Shown in pieces: positions 7,821-15,171 of a DNA stretch of 24,918 nt. A model generated the notes under the pieces. It ran no database searches. It saw nothing but the letters and a program-made list of their open reading frames with translations, and was not told where the DNA came from. A program made the translations under genes and the position numbers. Location of the stretch: contig CALGTJ010000229.1 of NCBI GenBank assembly GCA_937901435.1, forward strand, positions 1 through 24,918, in the 5' to 3' direction. Source of the stretch: an uncultured Rhodobacter sp. Lineage in GTDB: Bacteria > Pseudomonadota > Alphaproteobacteria > Rhodobacterales > Rhodobacteraceae. Every line of letters begins with the position of its first letter. The first letter of the stretch is position 1.

Positions 7821-9460
7821 GTGCGCTCTCCGGTCACATATCCCAGTTTTAGATCGCGCGCCCGGGCTTCGGGGCTGCGTTTGGCCGGATCGCCATAGCC
7901 ACCGCCGCCGGGCGTGTCGATGCGCACGGTCTGGCCGCGTTTCAGCTTCACGCCGACGATCTTGGATTTCATCGGCGGGTGCTGTGGGCCGTCTGCGCTG
8001 TCGTAGGTAAACACATTCAGCGCGGCGGGCTGCCCGCCCACCACGCCAGCGGGCGGGAATTTCCCGCGCTCGCCGAACAGGAAGGCATCCGCACTTTCCT
8101 CTAACAATTCAATCTCATAGGTCGCCCCAAGCCCACCGCGATGTTGGCCGTCTCCACCAGAGTCGGGCCGCAAAGCCCACTGGCGGAACATCACGGGATA
8201 GGCGCTTTCGAGGATTTCCAGCGGCGGTATCGTGGCGGTCGAGATCGGCGCGTTGCCGTGGTTCAGACCGTCCCCCAAAGGATGCCCGCCGTGCCCGCCC
8301 CCAAAGAAGGAAAACATCACCCAACGCTGGCCGCTTGCGCGGTGCCCGGCGATGGACAGCGCATTGATCGTGCCATAGGCGCAGCCGTTGGACCGTTCCG
8401 GCGCGATCTGCGCAATCGCCTGAAAGACAACGTCAATCAGGCGCAGGATGGTCTCTGTATAGCCCCCCACCGGACGCGGGGCGGTGGCGCAGAGCAGGGA
8501 GTCTTTGTCGATGACGAACTCGACTGGTTCCAGCACGCCGGCATTGGCGGGAACCTCGCCAAAGATATGTTTCAACGCCACGTAACAGGCCGCGACAGTG
8601 GTCGAGCGCGCGATATTAACCGGACCGCGACAGGCAGGCGACGAGCGCGAGAAATCCATCACCATACGCTCGCCCTTGATGTGCAGATCCAGCGCGATTT
8701 TCAGCGGCTCATCGACGATCCCGTCATTGTCCAGCCAATCCTCTGCCGAAACCGTGCCATCAGGCAGCTCTGCGATATTGGCGTGCATCATCTTGGCCGC
8801 ACGGGCACGCAGACTGACCAAAGCTTGCGAGACGGTGGTGTCCGTATATTCGTCCAGCAGCGCCGTCATCCGCCGCACACCAAGATCCAACGAGTTGATC
8901 TGGGCGTTCAGGTCGCCAAACACAGACCCCGGCAGGCGCGAGTTGGCTTGCAGGATGTCGACCACATCCTTTTGGTAGACGCCCGCGCGGAACAGTTTGA
9001 CGGGCGGGATCAGCATGCCCTCTTGAAAGCTTTCGGTGGCGACCGGGTTGTAGTTGCCCGGCACATTGCCACCGACATCATGCCAATGCCCGACAGAGGC
9101 CAGCCAGCAATAGACCTGTCCATCGCGGTAGAGGGGGCGGATCAGGCGAAAGTCGCTCAGATGCGTGCCGCCGTCGTAAGGGTCGTTGAAAATATAGACA
9201 TCGCCATCGACCATATCCCCATCGCGCGCGGCCTTGTCGATGACCGCCTTGACCGCGAAGGCCATGACCCCGACAAAGATCGGCAGGCCGGATTTGCCCT
9301 GCACCAGCGTGTCGCCCGTCTTGGCGTCATAAATACCGTGCGACGCGTCATGGGCCTCTGCGATGATCGGGTTGAAGGCAGAGCGGAACAGGGTCGCGTC
9401 CATCTCGTCCGCGATCTGTTCAAGGCGGCCCTTGAGGATGGCGAGGGTGACTGGGTCCAT
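7817..9460 (-). CDS. hyuB: Hydantoinase/oxoprolinase family protein, subunit B
   Basis: This 547-residue protein matches HyuB in length and in its landmarks: the opening MDPVTLAILKGRLEQIADEM, FNDPYDGGTHLSDF about 100 residues in, GHWHDVGGNVPG shortly after, and the Gly-rich C-terminal IDTPGGGGYGDP. HyuB contributes the part that attacks the intermediate activated by HyuA. Its ATG overlaps the preceding lyase stop as TGATG, and its stop overlaps the hyuA start by 4 bp, which points to coupled translation and an equimolar complex. It is a stand-alone subunit, not the fused form seen in eukaryotic 5-oxoprolinases. I see no truncation or frameshift. Confidence 0.92.
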   Translation of the reverse strand: MDPVTLAILKGRLEQIADEMDATLFRSAFNPIIAEAHDASHGIYDAKTGDTLVQGKSGLPIFVGVMAFAVKAVIDKAARDGDMVDGDVYIFNDPYDGGTHLSDFRLIRPLYRDGQVYCWLASVGHWHDVGGNVPGNYNPVATESFQEGMLIPPVKLFRAGVYQKDVVDILQANSRLPGSVFGDLNAQINSLDLGVRRMTALLDEYTDTTVSQALVSLRARAAKMMHANIAELPDGTVSAEDWLDNDGIVDEPLKIALDLHIKGERMVMDFSRSSPACRGPVNIARSTTVAACYVALKHIFGEVPANAGVLEPVEFVIDKDSLLCATAPRPVGGYTETILRLIDVVFQAIAQIAPERSNGCAYGTINALSIAGHRASGQRWVMFSFFGGGHGGHPLGDGLNHGNAPISTATIPPLEILESAYPVMFRQWALRPDSGGDGQHRGGLGATYEIELLEESADAFLFGERGKFPPAGVVGGQPAALNVFTYDSADGPQHPPMKSKIVGVKLKRGQTVRIDTPGGGGYGDPAKRSPEARARDLKLGYVTGERT

Positions 9461-10347
9461 CAGGATGTGCCTTCTTGCGGGTCGTAGGATTTGCCCAGAG
9501 CCTGCAGCTCTGGTGTGCCGATGATCTGGTTCAGTTCGGTGAAATCGGCCATCTTGTCCAGCATGTTGGCGGTGGTGCCCTCGGCGATCAATTGCGCGAA
9601 ATAGGCCTGCGTGGCGCGGGTCTGGGCGCGCACGAGGCCACCGGGAAAGATGGCGAGGGAATAGCCGATCTCTTGCAGGTCTGACTTGCTTTTCAGGGGC
9701 GTGTTGCCGCCCTCGACCATATTGGCCAGCAAGGGCAGGCGATGGGCGAAACGGGCGATGATCTGCGTCATCTCGGCCTGATCGCGGGGGGCCTCGACGA
9801 ACAACACATCGGCCCCGGCCTCGACGTACAGTTCGGCACGCTCCAGCGCGGCGTCAAAGCCTTCGACGGCGATCGCATCGGTGCGGGCCATGATGAGGGT
9901 GTCATCGCAGGCGCGCGCATCCAGCGCCGCGCGCACCTTGCCCGCCATGGCATCCGCCGGGATCAGGGACTTGCCCGCCAGATGGCCGCAGCGTTTGGGG
10001 TAGGATTGATCCTCTAGCTGGATCATCGCCGCGCCCGCCCGTTCAAACATCCGCACGGTGCGCTGCACGTTCAGGGCGTTGCCATAGCCGTTGTCGGCGT
10101 CCACAATCACCGGGGTCTGCACCCTGTCGCACAGCATGGCGAGCGTATCGGCGACCTCAGAGACCGACATCAGCCCCACGTCGGAACGGCCCAGTCGCGT
10201 GTAGGAAATGCTGGCCCCCGAGAGATACAGCGCCTCGGCCCCGGCTTGTTCCGCCAGCAGCGCGGACAGGGCGTCATAGACACCGGGGGCGAGCAGGATC
10301 TCGGGCTGGGACAGGCGGTTTCGCAGAGACGAACCAGAGTGTGTCAT
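9460..10347 (-). CDS. Isocitrate lyase/PEP mutase-family C-C lyase (2,3-dimethylmalate lyase/methylisocitrate lyase type)
   Basis: The 295-residue protein has the alpha/beta-barrel landmarks of the ICL/PEPM superfamily: LAPGVYDALSA (19-29), the metal-site DADNGYGN (83-90), and KRCGH (118-122), in which Cys120 matches the catalytic cysteine of lyases such as isocitrate, methylisocitrate and dimethylmalate lyase. These enzymes cleave a 2-hydroxy- or 3-hydroxy-diacid into an oxoacid and a second acid in a Mg-dependent retro-Claisen/aldol step. Coming straight after LeuC/LeuD-like genes (1-base gap), it is well placed to cleave the malate-like product of the dehydratase, as in the DmdAB-Dml steps of clostridial nicotinate breakdown. 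Methylisocitrate lyase of the propionate cycle is a weaker alternative because no PrpC or PrpD is present. The exact substrate is inferred. Confidence 0.85.
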   Translation of the reverse strand: MTHSGSSLRNRLSQPEILLAPGVYDALSALLAEQAGAEALYLSGASISYTRLGRSDVGLMSVSEVADTLAMLCDRVQTPVIVDADNGYGNALNVQRTVRMFERAGAAMIQLEDQSYPKRCGHLAGKSLIPADAMAGKVRAALDARACDDTLIMARTDAIAVEGFDAALERAELYVEAGADVLFVEAPRDQAEMTQIIARFAHRLPLLANMVEGGNTPLKSKSDLQEIGYSLAIFPGGLVRAQTRATQAYFAQLIAEGTTANMLDKMADFTELNQIIGTPELQALGKSYDPQEGTS

Positions 10348-10348
10348 G

Positions 10349-10843
10349 TCAGGCTTTCAGAAAGCGTTTTTCAAGATGCGGGACAAGACCACCGGCGGCG
10401 ATCATGTCCAGCAGGAAACCGGGGATCGGTTCGCAGTGGACTGTGGTGTGGGGCAGGGCGAGTGTTGCGGTTTCTATGTCGATGCTGGCCGTATCGCCAT
10501 CTTTGGTCAGATGATCTGCCGCGCCGACCAGCACCGGCAGGCCAAGGTTGATGGCGTTGCGATAAAAGATCCCGGCAAAGCTGCGCGCGATGACGGCCTT
10601 GATGCCGAGGGTCTTGAGACATTCGGCGGCCTGTTCACGAGAGGAGCCCACGCCGAAATTACGTCCCGCGATCAGGATGTCGCCGGGTGTGACGCCGGGG
10701 GCAAATGCGGGGTTCACCGCCTCAAGGCAATGGGCGGCCAGCGTCTCTATCGACCCGCTCATATAGCGCCCCGGCGCCAGCACATCGGTGTCGATGTTGT
10801 CGCCAAACAGCCAGACGCGGCCGCTCTGATCCGAACGAGTCAC
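10349..10843 (-). CDS. LeuD-like small subunit of an aconitase-family (de)hydratase
   Basis: The 164-residue protein has the LeuD swivel-domain motifs: GDNIDTDVLAPGRYM (14-28), GRNFGVGSSREQA (60-72), whose Ser and Arg contact the substrate, and RSFAGIFYRNAINLGLPV (87-104). It starts with GTG at 10843, overlapping the LeuC-like stop by 4 bp (GTGA). With about 164 residues it is of the short archaeal/clostridial type seen in DmdB and homoaconitase-like enzymes, rather than the ~200-residue biosynthetic LeuD. It would complete the active site with the LeuC-like subunit. Leucine biosynthesis is unlikely because no leuA or leuB lies nearby and the neighbours are transport and catabolic genes. Confidence 0.9.
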   Translation of the reverse strand: MTRSDQSGRVWLFGDNIDTDVLAPGRYMSGSIETLAAHCLEAVNPAFAPGVTPGDILIAGRNFGVGSSREQAAECLKTLGIKAVIARSFAGIFYRNAINLGLPVLVGAADHLTKDGDTASIDIETATLALPHTTVHCEPIPGFLLDMIAAGGLVPHLEKRFLKA

Positions 10844-12108
10844 AGTGTCACCTCAATCTCGCGCGGATCGGTGATTTGCCCGGTGATGGCAGAGGCGGCG
10901 ACGGTGTAGGGCGAGCCGAGGTAGACCTGGGACGAATTCGCGCCCATGCGGCCCTGAAAGTTGCGCGCCGTCGACGAGATGCAGGTGACATCTTCGCCCA
11001 GCCGATCCGCGCCATAGCCTGCGCAGATGCCACAAGAATTGGGCAGGATCGCAGCCCCCGCGTCCTCGAAGATCTTCATCAGCCCTTCGGCTTCGGCGCG
11101 GTACTGATCCTGTCTGGACGAAGGCGCAACCAGCAGTTTCGCGCGCAGGGTCTTGCCCTTGATCAACGCGGCGGCCATGCGCAAGTCGGTTAACTTCGCC
11201 CCCGTGCAGGCCCCAATATAGGCGATATCGACCGGGGTTGCGGGGTAGTGGTCGACGGGCTGCGTGTTGGCGGGGGAATGCGGCGCGGCGACCTGTGGGA
11301 TCAGGGACGAGGCGTCAAAGCGGTGATGCGCGCCCAGCGGCGCGTCGGTGTCGGTTTGCCAGTCACCCGCGTCGATCTCTGAACCACCAGCATCACGTAT
11401 ATAGCGCGCTGTGGTCTCATCCGGGGCGATCAGCCCAGCCTGTCCGCCGAGTTCCGCGGCCATGTTCGACAGGGTCATGCGGTCTTGCATGTTCAGCGCC
11501 GAGACCGCGCTGCCCGTATATTGCACCGCCTGATAGCCGCCCCCGTCCATGCCAAGCTGGCCGCAGGCGTGCAGCATCATGTCCTTGGCGGTGACACGAT
11601 TTGGCAGGGTACCGGACCAGTCGATCAGGATCGTCTCTGGCACCTTGATCCAGATTTCGCCCGTCGCCAACACCCCCGCCATTTCGGTCGCGCCAATGCC
11701 AAACATGTAGCAGCCGAACACGCCGCCTGTCGGCGAGTGGCTGTCGCCGCCCACGACAAACATACCGGGCGCGAGGTGGCCGTGTTCGGGGACAACCACA
11801 TGGCAGATGCCAAGCTGGTCGTAAAACGCCCTGATGTTCTGCGCAGCAACCCAGTCGCGGGTCAGTTTCTGTATCGCGCGGGTTTCGTCATTGAAGACGG
11901 GGACATAGTGGTCGGTGACGACGACCACACGCTCGGGATCCCAGACGCCTGTGCGAAGATGTTCAAGGATCGGCTTGACCCGGCGCGGCCCGCCGCTGTC
12001 GTGGATCATGGCAAGGTCCACCTTCGCGACCACGATCTCTCCGACAGTGACATGCGCGCGCCCGGCAGCGCGGGCGATGATTTTCTGAGCGAGCGTTTGC
12101 GGGCTCAT
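10840..12108 (-). CDS. LeuC-like [4Fe-4S] large subunit of an aconitase-family (de)hydratase
   Basis: I choose the ATG at 12108 (422 residues), which overlaps the dctM stop as ATGA; a start at 12180 would read 24 extra residues through dctM. The three cluster cysteines are Cys301 in IGACTGAKLTD and Cys359/Cys362 in LPNSCGICAGYG, and the signature STARNFQGRMG follows at 379-389. GGDSHSPTGG (120-129) is the conserved His-containing loop. The usual GSCTNGR around the first cysteine reads GACTGAK, marking a divergent subfamily. With the LeuD-like protein it should reversibly hydrate a maleate- or citraconate-like diacid to a malate analogue. 2,3-Dimethylmalate dehydratase (DmdAB) is the closest functional model I can offer, not a proven identity. 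Confidence 0.9.
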   Translation of the reverse strand: MSPQTLAQKIIARAAGRAHVTVGEIVVAKVDLAMIHDSGGPRRVKPILEHLRTGVWDPERVVVVTDHYVPVFNDETRAIQKLTRDWVAAQNIRAFYDQLGICHVVVPEHGHLAPGMFVVGGDSHSPTGGVFGCYMFGIGATEMAGVLATGEIWIKVPETILIDWSGTLPNRVTAKDMMLHACGQLGMDGGGYQAVQYTGSAVSALNMQDRMTLSNMAAELGGQAGLIAPDETTARYIRDAGGSEIDAGDWQTDTDAPLGAHHRFDASSLIPQVAAPHSPANTQPVDHYPATPVDIAYIGACTGAKLTDLRMAAALIKGKTLRAKLLVAPSSRQDQYRAEAEGLMKIFEDAGAAILPNSCGICAGYGADRLGEDVTCISSTARNFQGRMGANSSQVYLGSPYTVAASAITGQITDPREIEVTL

Positions 12109-13442
12109 TGCCCCAGCCCCGGCAACCAAAGGGCGATTTGCGGAAAGACGATCAGCAGGCCGACAAGGATGATCGAACACCCCATAAAGGGGATCGCGGC
12201 CACATAGATGTCACGCATGGTGGTGCTTGGGGGCGAGACGCCCTTCATCACGAACAACAGCAGGCCGAACGGCGGCGTGGTAAAACTGATTTCCAGCGCC
12301 AGCAGGATGATCACCGCGAACCAGATCAGGTCAAACCCCAGCGTTTGCGCCAGCGGAAAGAAGATCGGAACCGTCAGCAGCATCATCGACAGTTGGTCCA
12401 TAAACATGCCCAGCACCAGAAGGATCGCGAACATGATCAGCAGCATCACCGTGGGATCAAAGTTGAATTGCGTCGCCCATTTGATCAGGCCGGCACTTGC
12501 CCCCGAAAAGGCGAGCAAGGCCGAGAATGTGGCCGACCCAAAGATGATCAGCAGCGCCATGGTGGTCACTTTCAGCGCGCCCTCGACCGATTTCACCATG
12601 CCCTGCCACGACAGCTTGCGATAGAGCAGCGCCAGAACGATCACGCCGAGACAGCCGAAGGCAGCGCTTTCCGAGGGGGTTGCAACACCCGTCATGATCA
12701 ACAGGATCACCCCGACCACGATCGACATCATCGGTGTCACATCGGTCACCAGCAGGCGCAGCTTTTGCGCGGGTGTATAGGTTTCCACCTCATAGGCAGG
12801 CGCGGCTGTCGGATCCCACAGGCACATGCCAAGGATCAGGATCGCGTAGAAACAGGCCAGCAACAGCCCCGGAATGACCCCTGCGATCAGCAAAGCGCCC
12901 ACGTCGAGATTGGCCAGCGTCGCCAGCAGCACCGCCAGCGCCGACGGCGGGATCAGGATCGCAAGCCCGCCGGTGCCAAGGATCGGCCCGATGGACATAT
13001 GTTTCTTGTAACCGCGCTTTTGCATCTCTGGCACCATCAGCGAGCCGAGCAGGGCGGTGGACCCCATCGAAGAGCCTGACAGCGTGGCAAAGGCGGTGCC
13101 ACCCGCGACGGTGACAAAGGACAGACGGCCGGGAATGCGGCCCATGAGTTTATCGACGGCCGAGAACATCTTGTTCGCCAGACCGGTGTGGAAAAAGATC
13201 TCTCCCATCAGCAGGAACATCGGCACCGGCATCAGGTTAAAGGTGGTGACCGTGGGCAGCGCGTTGTTGAACAACTGCCCGATCCCGCGCGACATCTGCC
13301 GCATCAGGTCGCCGTTGCCGCCCATGAAATAGGTCGCCCCGATCATGTTGGCCGCGAGGAAGGCCAAAGCCACAGGCACGCCCAAAAACATGAAAAACAG
13401 GATCATTCCCAACAGGAATGACAGCGCCATATACCAGTCCAT
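12105..13442 (-). CDS. dctM: TRAP transporter large permease (DctM type)
   Basis: The 445-residue protein is nearly all hydrophobic helices, with the DctM landmarks near the start (FLGVPVALAFLAANMIGA), the glycine/serine-rich loop GGTAFATLSGSSMGSTALLG and IPPSALAVLLATLANLDVGALLIAGVIPGLLL. It is the sodium-coupled translocation subunit that takes substrate from the periplasmic DctP. Its stop overlaps the LeuC-like start by 4 bp, tying transport to the downstream enzymes. Length and topology (about 11-12 segments) are normal. Such systems carry C4-dicarboxylates, sialic acids, ectoine, keto acids and aromatic acids; the sequence does not fix the substrate. Confidence 0.93.
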   Translation of the reverse strand: MDWYMALSFLLGMILFFMFLGVPVALAFLAANMIGATYFMGGNGDLMRQMSRGIGQLFNNALPTVTTFNLMPVPMFLLMGEIFFHTGLANKMFSAVDKLMGRIPGRLSFVTVAGGTAFATLSGSSMGSTALLGSLMVPEMQKRGYKKHMSIGPILGTGGLAILIPPSALAVLLATLANLDVGALLIAGVIPGLLLACFYAILILGMCLWDPTAAPAYEVETYTPAQKLRLLVTDVTPMMSIVVGVILLIMTGVATPSESAAFGCLGVIVLALLYRKLSWQGMVKSVEGALKVTTMALLIIFGSATFSALLAFSGASAGLIKWATQFNFDPTVMLLIMFAILLVLGMFMDQLSMMLLTVPIFFPLAQTLGFDLIWFAVIILLALEISFTTPPFGLLLFVMKGVSPPSTTMRDIYVAAIPFMGCSIILVGLLIVFPQIALWLPGLGQ

Positions 13443-13454
13443 CAGCGCGCTTCC

Positions 13455-13952
13455 TTATTCATGTACGCCGGCTTCGCCGGTATGGAGTGTCTGATTGCCA
13501 AAGACGAAGCGCGAGAAATTTACCGCCATCAGGCCAAAGCAGATCGGCATCGACCCCAGCAACAGCCATTTGGGGTAATCCAGAGAGCGCATATCCGCAT
13601 CGCCAAACTTATAGGCCCGCATGGTACCGCTGTAGGAATAATAGGCCAGCAACAGGCAGATCAGCACACAAAGTGCAGCAACCCCGCGCGAAAAGATGGG
13701 CGTGATTGTCTTGGGCAGGGCAGCGGTCAGCAGTTCGATATAGACATGGCCCTTGATCCGCACGAGCCAAGGCGAGGCCGCCATGACGATATAGAGCAGC
13801 CCATATTCCGAGAAGGTAAAGATATGGGACGAGCCGGAATAGCCAAAACTGCGCACCGTGGCCTGAAACACGATGCCCAGCATGATCGCCACAAGATAGA
13901 CCCCGGCCAGCACGGCCAAGACGTTGCAAATCCAGTCGATGACCCGCATCAT
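13455..13952 (-). CDS. dctQ: TRAP transporter small permease (DctQ type)
   Basis: This 165-residue protein has four hydrophobic segments (about 8-28, 47-65, 88-108 and 130-150) and the typical RIKGHVYIELL motif between helices 2 and 3. It starts at one of two adjacent ATGs (13952 or 13949) after a GGGGGACG Shine-Dalgarno sequence. It forms the membrane complex with DctM, whose gene follows after 12 bp. The 57-bp gap to dctP holds a strong hairpin, which may set dctQM expression lower than dctP. Confidence 0.9.
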   Translation of the reverse strand: MMRVIDWICNVLAVLAGVYLVAIMLGIVFQATVRSFGYSGSSHIFTFSEYGLLYIVMAASPWLVRIKGHVYIELLTAALPKTITPIFSRGVAALCVLICLLLAYYSYSGTMRAYKFGDADMRSLDYPKWLLLGSMPICFGLMAVNFSRFVFGNQTLHTGEAGVHE

Positions 13953-13969
13953 CGTCCCCCATATAGGCG

Positions 13970-13995
13970 CTCTTGCGGGCGCGAACCCGCAAGAG
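13970..13995 (-). other. Intercistronic hairpin between dctP and dctQ
   Basis: CTCTTGCGGG (13970-13979) and CCCGCAAGAG (13986-13995) make a perfect 10-bp stem with a 6-base loop, 14 bases after the dctP stop. No U-run follows in the minus-strand transcript, so it looks more like an mRNA-stabilising or attenuating stem than a full terminator. Such stems would allow more binding protein than permease to be made. Confidence 0.7.
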
Positions 13996-14009
13996 GCGTA
14001 GATCAGTTC

Positions 14010-15026
14010 TTATTTGTGGTAAAGGGCGCGCAGCGTGTCATAGCCGGTCTCGTCGCCCAATTCATCCAGACGGGTCTTCATCCGCGCCCATGATGCGTCA
14101 TCCGCCATTTCCAGATACTTGGCAGAGGCTTCTGGTGACATCTGCACGAATTCCATGCCCCCCGCCTGCAGCTTTTCGGCATCCGCGATCACATCCGCCT
14201 GCCGGTCGTTGAACGACTTGGCCTCCCACTCGATCACGACCGACTGGATCAGATCCTGACTTTCCGGGCTAAGCGACTCCCAGCTGTCCTTGTTGAAAAT
14301 CACACCGATGTCCGTGTTGTAAAACGGCGGGTCGATCCGGTATTTCATGAACTCGTCCCACTTGAGATCCATAAGCCCGATCTGGGTCCAGGCAGAGGCA
14401 TCTACAACGCCCTTTTCCAGCGCGCCGTAGACCTCTGTCGAGGGCATAGAGGCGGTGGTGGCGTTCAGGGCCTTGAAAAATGCGCTGTAAATCGGGTTGT
14501 CCCGCAGCTTGACACCAGTCAGGTCAACCACACCATCCGCGTCAAAGTTAAAGGGCTTGGCGGAATAGATGTGGAACTTGATGCCGCCGTCGACCCAGCC
14601 CAGATGCTTGACGTTGAACCGCTTTTGATGCGCCGCGTCCATCGCCGCCGCGCCACCGTTCTCGCGCACCTCCAGCGGGGTGACAGTGGCCGCAACCATC
14701 GCGTCGATTTCTGGCACAGAGGCCCCGTAAAAGCTGCCCGGAATATGGACCATGTCCACGATGCCGTCACGGACCGCTGCGGGCTGCTGGAACATGCCAA
14801 TCGCCTCGGGGCCGCCTTTGACCTCGATCTGCACGATGCCTTTGCCGCGCTCGTTGATGTCATCGACCATCGCAAGAAAGGTTTTGGTGTAGACGAGGAA
14901 CGTCGGAAAGGCATGGGTCGCTGTGACCTTATCCTCGGCCATCGCGCCCGTTGCCATCATCGCCGCAAGGCTGGTCGCCGCAGTAAGGCCCACCGCCTTC
15001 ATCGACAGTTTGTTCATAAATGTCAT
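14010..15026 (-). CDS. dctP: TRAP transporter periplasmic substrate-binding protein (DctP type)
   Basis: The 338-residue protein begins with a clear signal peptide: Lys-containing N-terminus, hydrophobic VGLTAATSLAAMMATGAMA, and likely cleavage after Ala30 (AMA|ED). The mature part has the DctP pattern, including the VKLRDNPIYSAFFKAL segment, whose Arg is expected to bind a substrate carboxylate, and PSTEVYGALEKGVVDASAW. It is the first gene of the nine-gene unit. GGGAG lies 9 bases before the ATG at 15026; the ATG at 15017 is an alternative. The protein should capture a carboxylate in the periplasm for DctQM, and the Arg is why I expect an organic acid. Ligand identity is unknown. Confidence 0.93.
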   Translation of the reverse strand: MTFMNKLSMKAVGLTAATSLAAMMATGAMAEDKVTATHAFPTFLVYTKTFLAMVDDINERGKGIVQIEVKGGPEAIGMFQQPAAVRDGIVDMVHIPGSFYGASVPEIDAMVAATVTPLEVRENGGAAAMDAAHQKRFNVKHLGWVDGGIKFHIYSAKPFNFDADGVVDLTGVKLRDNPIYSAFFKALNATTASMPSTEVYGALEKGVVDASAWTQIGLMDLKWDEFMKYRIDPPFYNTDIGVIFNKDSWESLSPESQDLIQSVVIEWEAKSFNDRQADVIADAEKLQAGGMEFVQMSPEASAKYLEMADDASWARMKTRLDELGDETGYDTLRALYHK

Positions 15027-15171
15027 TCTGTTCGTCTCCCGGTTGTCACGTTTTTTAACGTTTCTTTATGTTTGAAGTTTTGCAGCCTGCCGGATGCTTT
15101 GCAAGAGCCATTGAGTTCGCCGCCCAAATCTATTCTAACTCGCAGGATGAGCGCAGAACGGAGGGGACGTA
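15027..15171. promoter_or_regulatory. Divergent promoter region with ACGTT-TTTT-AACGT dyad
   Basis: These 145 bases must start the dctP operon and probably the opine-dehydrogenase unit. A perfect dyad ACGTT-N4-AACGT lies at 15048-15061, 22 bases before dctP, where a bound repressor could block transcription or initiation. An A/T-rich stretch around 15050-15075 could hold the minus-strand promoter. A strong GGAGGGG site precedes the plus-strand gene. I cannot assign -35/-10 boxes with confidence. Confidence 0.45.

Noticed and set aside
5775..9460. 5-Oxoprolinase for glutathione turnover
   Set aside because: HyuAB homology alone cannot show this; the neighbouring hydratase and C-C lyase point to a different compound.
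8141..9487. Long plus-strand open frame of 448 codons opposite hyuB
   Set aside because: It is a shadow of hyuB: low-complexity Arg/Asp/Gln-rich composition and no recognisable domain or ribosome site.
10349..12108. Leucine biosynthesis leuCD
   Set aside because: No leuA or leuB is nearby, the first cluster-Cys motif is GACTGAK rather than GSCTNGR, the small subunit is short, and the genes lie in a TRAP-catabolic operon.
12109..12180. Upstream extension of the LeuC-like gene to an in-frame start at 12180
   Set aside because: The added 24 residues overlap dctM and match nothing in the family; the ATGA-coupled ATG at 12108 fits LeuC length.
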